NCBI GenBank assembly: GCA_902489955.1
Contig: CABUBY010000123.1
Coordinates: forward strand, 1 to 5,009
Reading direction: 5' to 3'
Source of the DNA: an uncultured Collinsella sp.
GTDB taxonomy: Bacteria > Actinomycetota > Coriobacteriia > Coriobacteriales > Coriobacteriaceae
Length of the DNA: 5,009 nucleotides
The notes under the pieces were generated by a model. The model was not told where the DNA came from and made no database searches. It saw nothing but the letters and a program-made list of their open reading frames with translations. Made by a program: the position numbers and the translations under genes. This document shows, piece after piece, positions 1 to 3,988 of this stretch (positions are counted from its first letter, which is position 1; the number at the start of each line of letters is the position of its first letter).

Positions 1-66
1 ATGTGCGCGGTTCTTACCCTTCAGTCCAACCTCGTGATAGTGGACCAGGCAGACGCGAGCCGCCAT
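1..66 (-). CDS. thiI: tRNA 4-thiouridine synthase ThiI, N-terminal fragment (runs off the window)
   Basis: Only the first 22 codons are present; the gene continues beyond base 1. The ATG at 66-64 follows the rpoZ stop codon with no gap and is the only possible start close to it, because that stop is in the same frame. The visible peptide begins MAARVCLVHYHEVGLKGKNR. This fits the N-terminus of ThiI, where a short beta strand (here VCLVHY) is followed by a G-x-x-x-KGKNR segment, as in the Bacillus protein. ThiI transfers sulfur to uridine 8 of tRNA and in some bacteria also serves thiamine thiazole synthesis. The THUMP and PP-loop domains that would prove the call lie outside the window. No good Shine-Dalgarno sequence precedes the start, so translation is probably coupled to rpoZ. 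The identification rests on one short motif. Confidence 0.72.
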   Translation of the reverse strand, partial: MAARVCLVHYHEVGLKGKNRAH

Positions 67-348
67 TTAGGCTTCAGCAACCTTGTGGCCGAGCGCCTTC
101 TCGTAACGGGCCTCGTCGTAAGAGATGTCGCCGTCGACAATCTCGTCCATAGCCATCGAGATGGTGTCGGCACCGGAAAGCCCGATGGTGATGTCATCGA
201 CATCCTGGACGGCAAGCACGCGGTTGTGCTGGCCACGTAGCATGCTATTGATGTCGCAGGCGCGCTTGGAGGCAAGCGAAGCGAGCAGGAAGCGGTTGTG
301 ATCGGTCTTCTCCAGAAGATCGTCAATGCAAGGCTTTACAACGGACAC
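67..348 (-). CDS. rpoZ: DNA-directed RNA polymerase omega subunit
   Basis: This 93-residue protein matches the length and pattern of RNA polymerase omega, the small subunit that binds the beta' subunit and helps core assembly. The conserved block is an N-terminal helix (IDDLLEKTDHNRFLLASLAS, residues 8-27) followed by KRACDINSML (28-37), equivalent to the A-x-R-A-R segment of other omegas. A second block, ITIGLSGADTISMAMDEIVDGDISYDE in broad outline, forms the C-terminal half. The start is GTG at 348-346, five bases after the gmk stop. An AGGA sequence in the gmk 3' end lies about 10 bases upstream, with a GAGG closer in. A GTG start and the tight packing suggest coupled expression with gmk. 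The order mihF-gmk-rpoZ is characteristic of Actinobacteria and supports the call. Confidence 0.93.
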   Translation of the reverse strand: MSVVKPCIDDLLEKTDHNRFLLASLASKRACDINSMLRGQHNRVLAVQDVDDITIGLSGADTISMAMDEIVDGDISYDEARYEKALGHKVAEA

Positions 349-353
349 GGACC

Positions 354-923
354 TCAGATCCTTTCATGCATATCGAGAACGCGAACGAGCTCATCGGTCG
401 CGCGGTCGAGATCGTCATTTACCACGACTTCGTCGTAGCGGTCGGCAAGGGCAAGCTCATCGGCGGCGTTTGCCATACGCAGCTCAATCGTCTCGGGCGT
501 CTCGGTACCGCGACCGACTAGACGCTCGCGGAGCACCTCGAGCGAAGGTGGCTTGATAAAGATCAGCACGGCCTCGGGGAAACGCTCCTTGACCTGCAGG
601 GCACCCTGGACATCGATCTCCAAGATGAGAGACGAACCAGAGGCGAGCTTGGACTGAACCTCGCTCACCAACGTGCCGTAGCAGTTACCGTGGACCTCGG
701 CCCACTCAACAAACTCACCGTTTGCCACGCGGCGGTCGAACTCCTCGCGCGTCAGAAAAAAGTAGTTGACGCCGTCGGCCTCACCTTTGCGTGGTGCTCG
801 CGTGGTAGCCGAAACCGTCAGGCCCAGATTCGAGCGGCGCTCGCGCACACGAGTGACGAGCGTACCCTTGCCTGCGCCTGACGGTCCAGAAATCACAAAG
901 AGCTTGGAATCCTGAGCGCTCAC
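354..923 (-). CDS. gmk: guanylate kinase
   Basis: Guanylate kinase phosphorylates GMP (and dGMP) with ATP to GDP in the cytoplasm, an essential step of GTP supply. The 189-residue protein is slightly shorter than the E. coli enzyme and complete. The P-loop GPSGAGKG is at residues 13-20. The GMP-binding region follows with S38, R42, R45, E48 and Y54, then E73, Y82 and T84 in the EWAEVHGNCYGT segment. D104 in the EIDVQGA strand, R138 in the lid (VGRGTE), R149 and the YDEVVVNDDLD segment (163-173) complete the family pattern. The start is GTG at 923-921, directly after the mihF stop TAA, in the same frame. No other start is possible before the P-loop strand except internal GTG codons that would cut it. 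No purine-rich ribosome binding site precedes it, so coupling to mihF translation is likely. Confidence 0.97.
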   Translation of the reverse strand: MSAQDSKLFVISGPSGAGKGTLVTRVRERRSNLGLTVSATTRAPRKGEADGVNYFFLTREEFDRRVANGEFVEWAEVHGNCYGTLVSEVQSKLASGSSLILEIDVQGALQVKERFPEAVLIFIKPPSLEVLRERLVGRGTETPETIELRMANAADELALADRYDEVVVNDDLDRATDELVRVLDMHERI

Positions 924-1232
924 TTATTTGGTCAGCTGCTCGAGGAGCTGCTCGCGCTGACGGACGCCGAGGCCCTGGACGCGACGGGTAGCGGAGATAC
1001 CGAGCTCCTCCATGATCTTGGCGGCCTTGGCCTTGCCATAACCAGGGAGAGACTCGATGAGGGTGGAAACCTTCATGCGGGAAGCGATGGGGTCATCGGA
1101 GTTGAGCACGGACTCGAGGGACTTCTCGCCCTTCTTGATCTGCTCGCGAAGCTCAGCGCGGGCGTGACGTGCGGCAGCAGCCTTCTCAAGAGCCTGCTTA
1201 CGCTGCTCATCGGTAAGCTGAGGGAGTGCCAT
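924..1232 (-). CDS. mihF: actinobacterial-type integration host factor (mIHF)
   Basis: The 102-residue protein begins MALPQLTDEQRKQALEKAAA, nearly the signature N-terminus of mycobacterial IHF (Rv1388) and Streptomyces sIHF. These are small basic nucleoid-associated proteins that bind and bend DNA; they are unrelated to the E. coli IhfA/IhfB pair. Residues 8-34 form a charged long helix. The C-terminal part carries the helix-two-turns-helix DNA-binding fold: LPGYGKAKAAKIMEELGI (62-79) followed by RRVQGLGVRQREQLL (83-97). The start was set at ATG 1232-1230 and not at the upstream TTG (1244), because a strong GGAGG lies five bases before the ATG and because family members begin MALPQ. The gene is first in a tight cluster with gmk and rpoZ and follows the only long intergenic gap of the window, so it is probably transcribed from its own promoter. 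Confidence 0.95.
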   Translation of the reverse strand: MALPQLTDEQRKQALEKAAAARHARAELREQIKKGEKSLESVLNSDDPIASRMKVSTLIESLPGYGKAKAAKIMEELGISATRRVQGLGVRQREQLLEQLTK

Positions 1233-1237
1233 TCGTA

Positions 1238-1242
1238 CCTCC
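1238..1242 (-). promoter_or_regulatory. ribosome binding site of mihF
   Basis: On the minus strand GGAGG is followed by five bases (TACGA) and the ATG at 1232. This is the best Shine-Dalgarno match in the window. It decides the mihF start: the longer reading frame from TTG 1244 would place this site inside the coding sequence. Confidence 0.88.
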
Positions 1243-1270
1243 AAATAGTTGGGTTATATCTGATTCAATA

Positions 1271-1309
1271 ATTGGCATTTTAGCACGTAGAACGTACAAA
1301 ATGCCCAAT
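1271..1309. repeat. inverted repeat upstream of mihF
   Basis: The arms ATTGGCATTTT (1271-1281) and AAAATGCCCAAT (1298-1309) are complementary over 11 base pairs with one bulged base. The 16-base centre holds a smaller ACGT-AGA-ACGT dyad. If transcribed from the distal promoter candidate it would be a hairpin in the leader of mihF; if only the proximal promoter is used it is a DNA dyad covering the -10 box, as an operator would. It lacks a clear T-run on the minus strand, so it is not a convincing terminator in the mihF direction. Confidence 0.6.
1277..1285 (-). promoter_or_regulatory. candidate extended -10 promoter for mihF (proximal)
   Basis: The minus strand reads TGCTAAAAT, a good match to the extended -10 pattern TGnTATAAT. 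A start of transcription near 1270 would give a leader of about 38 bases with the GGAGG site properly placed. No convincing -35 box stands 16-18 bases upstream, which an extended -10 does not strictly need. This is pattern inference only. The box also forms part of the arm of the dyad at 1271-1309. Confidence 0.4.
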
Positions 1310-1310
1310 C

Positions 1311-1338
1311 GCGGGTCCATAGGTTAGACGATACCCGC
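1311..1338. repeat. short inverted repeat over the distal promoter candidate
   Basis: GCGGGT (1311-1316) and ACCCGC (1333-1338) form a perfect 6-base dyad with 16 bases between the arms. It brackets the candidate -10 hexamer at 1321-1326, and the near arm covers the predicted start of transcription. That placement fits an operator or a chance match; nothing in the sequence says which protein, if any, would bind. Confidence 0.35.
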
Positions 1339-1349
1339 AAAAAGTGCAA
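1321..1349 (-). promoter_or_regulatory. candidate -35/-10 promoter for mihF-gmk-rpoZ (distal)
   Basis: On the minus strand TTGCAC (1349-1344) and TAACCT (1326-1321) are separated by 17 bases, the preferred sigma-70-type spacing. Each hexamer keeps the most conserved positions (TTG of the -35; TA and the final T of the -10). Transcription would begin near 1314 and give a leader of about 80 bases that includes the inverted repeat at 1271-1309. This competes with, or adds to, the proximal candidate. Confidence 0.4.
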
Positions 1350-1368
1350 TATACTGCGCCCAAAGTTA

Positions 1369-1426
1369 AGCCCCTGACCTGCGATTCCACACAAAGGATG
1401 GGAAAGTTTACGCAGGCACAGGGGCT
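1369..1426 (-). terminator. probable terminator hairpin at the end of the pyr unit
   Basis: The arms AGCCCCTGACCTGCG (1369-1383) and CGCAGGCACAGGGGCT (1411-1426) pair over 14 base pairs with one small internal bulge around a 27-base loop. The structure lies 45 bases after the pyrF stop and before the promoter candidates of mihF, where a transcript boundary is expected. The minus-strand tail is only TAACTTT, a weak U-tract; the other strand has ATTTTGT after the stem, so it might also act on antisense transcripts. The long loop is unusual for a factor-independent terminator. Confidence 0.55.
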
Positions 1427-1471
1427 ATTTTGTGCTAATGAGACCCAAAAGTGGTGACTTAGGGGAATCTT

Positions 1472-2188
1472 TTACGCGACGTTTTCGACCAGCTCGGCGA
1501 CGATAGCGTCAAAGGCGGCAACCGGATCGTCGGCACCGGTGATGGGACGGCCCACCACAATGTGGCTTGCGCCACGCTCGATAGCCTGGGAAGGCGTCGC
1601 CACGCGGGACTGGTCACCAAGGGCGGCACCCACCGGACGCACGCCCGGAGTCACGATCAGGGCATCGGGACCCAGCAGCTCACGCATGTCGTGAGCCTCC
1701 ATCGGCGAGCACACGATGCCATCGATGCCGTTGGCCTGAGCGAGCTTTGCCAAGCGGGCGGCCTCCTCGGCCACGGGCGACTCGACGCCGATCTCGCTCA
1801 AGGCATCCTGATTCATGCTCGTGAGCACGGTGATGGCGACGAGCTTGGCGCGGTCCTCGCGCGCCTCCTCGGCGCCCTCGCGGCAGGCAGCGAGCATGGC
1901 GCCCGAACCCAAGCCGTGGACCGAAAGCAGATCGGCACCGGCAAGCGAGGCCGAACGGGCAGCACCGCGAACCTGATGCGGAATATCATGGAACTTAAGG
2001 TCAAGGAAGACCTTAAAGCCCAGGTCCTTGAATGTCTTGACGATCTGGGGACCCTCGGCGTAATAGAGCGTCATGCCAACCTTGAGCCAGGCGGCATGGC
2101 CCGAAAGCTCGTGGGCGAGCTCGAGCGCACGCTCACGGTCGCAGTCGAGGGCGACGATTACGCGGTCGCGGGCATCGGTCTCTAGCAT
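1472..2188 (-). CDS. pyrF: orotidine 5'-phosphate decarboxylase, type 1
   Basis: PyrF converts OMP to UMP, the last step of de novo UMP synthesis. The 238-residue protein is a TIM-barrel enzyme of normal length for the short type-1 family. Visible features are D15 in VIVALD, K36 in WLKVGM, and the active-site block DLKFHDIPHQV with D63, K65 and D68, matching the Lys-Asp-Lys-Asp charge network of the family. The phosphate-binding end is VTPGVRP (179-185, R184), Q193 and VGRPIT (212-217, R214). The ATG at 2188-2186 was chosen because the product then starts MLETDARDRVIVALD as in homologues. A longer frame from 2278 would run about 100 bases into pyrD. The start overlaps the pyrD end by seven bases (ATGCTAG), with AGGTG seven bases upstream. 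Mycobacterial PyrF is of a different, longer type. Confidence 0.97.
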   Translation of the reverse strand: MLETDARDRVIVALDCDRERALELAHELSGHAAWLKVGMTLYYAEGPQIVKTFKDLGFKVFLDLKFHDIPHQVRGAARSASLAGADLLSVHGLGSGAMLAACREGAEEAREDRAKLVAITVLTSMNQDALSEIGVESPVAEEAARLAKLAQANGIDGIVCSPMEAHDMRELLGPDALIVTPGVRPVGAALGDQSRVATPSQAIERGASHIVVGRPITGADDPVAAFDAIVAELVENVA

Positions 2189-3105
2189 TCGAAAGCACCT
2201 ACCAGCTCGTTGATGTCCTTTACGCCCTGGGACTCGGCCCAGGCCTCGAGCTCGTGCGCGATCTTGAGCGAAGCGCACGGATCGACGAAGTTGGCCATGC
2301 CGACCGACACGCAGGTGGCACCGGCCAGGATAAACTCAGCAGCATCCTCGCCGGTCATGACACCGCCGACACCGTTGATGGGGATATCGACGGCCTGGGC
2401 GACCTCCCAGACCATGCGCACCGCGATGTGGTGGCACAGCGGGCCCGAAAGGCCGCCCTTGGGCTTTGCCACGCGGGACTTGCGGGTATGGACGTCGATG
2501 GCCATGCCCTGGATGGAGTTGATGACCGAAAGGCCGTCGGCGCCGGCAGCCTCGAGGGCCTTGGCGATCTCGGCGACGTTGACCGGCGCCATCTTCACGA
2601 ACAGCGGCTTATCGGTCACCTTGCGGCAGGCAGCCATAACGGAAGAGGCGCCCTCGGGCGTGGAGCCCATGGCGGCACCGCCGGCGGCGATATTAGGGCA
2701 GCTCACGTTGATCTCGTAGCCGGCAGCCCAGGGGCACAGCTCGACATACATCTCGAGTGCGCGGACAAACTCGTCAACGGAGTGGCCGGCAACCTGACAG
2801 ATGACCTGGCAGCCGTCCTTGGACAGCTGTTCGAGCCACGGACCGGACTCGCGGGCAAAGGCGCCCACGCCGGGGTTCTGAAGGCCCACGGAGTTGATCA
2901 TACCGCCGGGAATCTCGGCCATGCGGGGCGCGGGATTGCCGGGCCAGGGCTCGGCTGCGCAACCCTTGGTGGTGATGGCGCCCAGCTGGGAAACATCAAA
3001 GAAGTTCTGGAACTGCCAGCCGTAGCCAAAGGTACCGGCTGCGGTGTTGATGGGGTTTTGCATCTTGACGCCGCCGAAATCGACGGCCATGTTCACGGTA
3101 CCCAC
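2182..3105 (-). CDS. pyrD: dihydroorotate dehydrogenase catalytic subunit, class 1B
   Basis: This FMN barrel subunit oxidises dihydroorotate to orotate; in class 1B enzymes electrons pass to NAD through PyrK. With the chosen GTG start (3105-3103) it has 307 residues, usual for the class. FMN and substrate residues are recognisable: AAGTFGYG (22-29), K47 in TTKG, NSVGLQNPG (71-79), K171 in FVKMAP, N196 and GGLSGP (217-222), then NGVGGVMTGEDA and VSVGMANF for the FMN phosphate. The active-site base is C136 in NVSCPN, which marks class 1; membrane-bound class 2 enzymes have serine. No membrane segment is present. The start is uncertain: GTG 3105 shares one base with the pyrK stop and has AAGGTGG about ten bases upstream, but GTG 3096 or ATG 3090 would also leave a complete barrel. 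Confidence 0.96.
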   Translation of the reverse strand: MGTVNMAVDFGGVKMQNPINTAAGTFGYGWQFQNFFDVSQLGAITTKGCAAEPWPGNPAPRMAEIPGGMINSVGLQNPGVGAFARESGPWLEQLSKDGCQVICQVAGHSVDEFVRALEMYVELCPWAAGYEINVSCPNIAAGGAAMGSTPEGASSVMAACRKVTDKPLFVKMAPVNVAEIAKALEAAGADGLSVINSIQGMAIDVHTRKSRVAKPKGGLSGPLCHHIAVRMVWEVAQAVDIPINGVGGVMTGEDAAEFILAGATCVSVGMANFVDPCASLKIAHELEAWAESQGVKDINELVGAFEC

Positions 3106-3896
3106 TAGAAGACCACCACCTTGGAAGCATCGAACACGGGGCCGCACATGCAGGCGCCCTTCATACCGTCGACCGTCTCGACATTGCAGGTGTTGCAAGC
3201 GCCAAAGCCACAGCTCATCATGCGCTCGAGCGACACCTCGCAGTACGCACCGGCCTCGGCGGCAGCGGCGGCAACTTTCTTCATCATGACGGCGGGGCCG
3301 CAGCTGGCCACGTAGTCGTAGCCGCCCTCGCCGAGCAGCTCGGCGGCAGGATCGGTGCAGAAGCCATGAGTGCCCAGCGTGCCGTCATCGGTGCACACGT
3401 TAACCGTGGCGCCCAGCGCGCGGAACTCATCGACACCCACAGCCTTGGCAGCAGTGCCAAAGCCCAGGCACACGTCCACATCAACACCCTGCTCGGCAAG
3501 CATGCCGGCAAGACACAGCACAGGCGGAACGCCGATGCCACCGGCGACGAGCAGGGCCTTCCTGGTACCCTCGGGTACCATCCAGCCACGGCCACCGGGG
3601 CCCAGCAGGTTAGAGGTGGAGCCAGGGCCCATCTGGGACAAACGACGGGTATCGTCGCCCACGACGGCGTACCACAGCTCGACGGTGCCGGCCTCGGCAT
3701 CGGCGCGGTAGTAGCTCAGGGGCACGCGAAGCAGCGAGGACGCATCGCCGGGTACGGCGATGTTCACAAACTGACCGGGCTTGAGCGCACTTGCAAGCTT
3801 GGGGGCCGAGATGACGAGCGAGAAAATGCCGTCGGCAATCTCCCGGTTCGAGACGACCTCGAAGTCGTGCATGCGTGCAGTGGAAGGTGTGGGCAT
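3105..3896 (-). CDS. pyrK: dihydroorotate dehydrogenase B electron transfer subunit
   Basis: PyrK is the FAD and [2Fe-2S] subunit that carries electrons from PyrD to NAD in the soluble class 1B heterotetramer. The 263-residue protein has the ferredoxin-reductase layout. An N-terminal FAD barrel contains PGQFVNI (40-46) and the RVPLS flavin motif (57-61). LLGPGGRGW (97-105) follows, then the NAD-binding half with VAGGIGVPP (117-125) and ASCGPAVMM (197-205). The C-terminal cluster motif is C229-x4-C234-x2-C237-x11-C249, then GPVFDASKVVVF at the end. An additional cysteine, C251, lies two residues after the last ligand. The ATG at 3896-3894 is supported by GGAG five bases upstream; a TTG further up (3932) and an ATG eight codons in are less likely. 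The stop shares one base with the proposed pyrD start. Confidence 0.96.
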   Translation of the reverse strand: MPTPSTARMHDFEVVSNREIADGIFSLVISAPKLASALKPGQFVNIAVPGDASSLLRVPLSYYRADAEAGTVELWYAVVGDDTRRLSQMGPGSTSNLLGPGGRGWMVPEGTRKALLVAGGIGVPPVLCLAGMLAEQGVDVDVCLGFGTAAKAVGVDEFRALGATVNVCTDDGTLGTHGFCTDPAAELLGEGGYDYVASCGPAVMMKKVAAAAAEAGAYCEVSLERMMSCGFGACNTCNVETVDGMKGACMCGPVFDASKVVVF

Positions 3897-3901
3897 AGAC
3901 G

Positions 3902-3905
3902 CTCC
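3902..3905 (-). promoter_or_regulatory. ribosome binding site of pyrK
   Basis: GGAG on the minus strand stands five bases before the ATG at 3896 and selects it over the upstream TTG at 3932. It follows closely after the small hairpin at 3912-3927. Confidence 0.7.
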
Positions 3906-3911
3906 AATCCC

Positions 3912-3927
3912 CCATGCGGTTGCATGG
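3912..3927. repeat. small hairpin just upstream of the pyrK ribosome binding site
   Basis: CCATGC and GCATGG form a perfect 6-base-pair stem around a four-base loop. In the pyrK transcript it would end six bases before the GGAG site. It could limit ribosome access or simply be chance; a short stem of this size is not strong evidence alone. Confidence 0.4.
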
Positions 3928-3935
3928 TCCAAACG

Positions 3936-3968
3936 AATAGAAAGCGCGGCACCGCAAGGGCACCGCGC
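3936..3968 (-). terminator. intrinsic-terminator-like hairpin between pyrC and pyrK
   Basis: The minus-strand RNA reads GCGCGGUGCC, loop CUUGC, GGUGCCGCGC, a 10-base-pair stem with two central G-U wobbles (3968-3944), followed directly by UUUCUAUU. The G-U pairs would be A-C mismatches on the opposite strand, so the structure suits the direction of the operon. It begins about 20 bases after the pyrC stop. It may be a partial terminator that lowers pyrKDF expression relative to pyrC, or an attenuator; I see no PyrR-type binding loop or clear alternative antiterminator nearby. Confidence 0.55.
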
Positions 3969-3988
3969 ACAAAAGCGATAAGGCTATG

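Noticed and set aside
1233..1244. TTG start of mihF four codons upstream
   Set aside because: The TTG-GAG-GTA codons are the Shine-Dalgarno sequence itself; the family begins MALPQ at the ATG.
1444..1465. Weak hairpin just after pyrF (AAGT-CACC-ACTT with flanking CCC/GGG)
   Set aside because: Only 4 plus 3 base pairs with an internal mismatch and no T-run; the larger repeat at 1369-1426 is the better terminator candidate.
1233..1471. Possible small RNA or riboswitch in the gap
   Set aside because: Apart from the listed inverted repeats I recognise no known riboswitch core or tRNA-like structure.
1562..2185. Plus-strand open frame of 207 codons opposite pyrF
   Set aside because: It mirrors the pyrF coding sequence, with no ribosome binding site or recognisable domain.
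2189..2278. N-terminal extension of PyrF by 30 residues
   Set aside because: The extension lies inside pyrD, is Arg/Gly-rich in an out-of-frame manner and is absent from type-1 PyrF proteins.
2254..3108. Plus-strand open frame of 284 codons opposite pyrD
   Set aside because: It is antisense to a clearly identified pyrD, its translation (rich in Gly, His, Asp, Ala) resembles no family I know, and long antisense frames are expected in GC-rich coding DNA.
3764..3970. Small upstream open frame in the pyrC-pyrK gap on the minus strand
   Set aside because: It overlaps pyrK in another frame, has no ribosome binding site and codes for an Arg/His/Pro-rich peptide typical of shadow frames.
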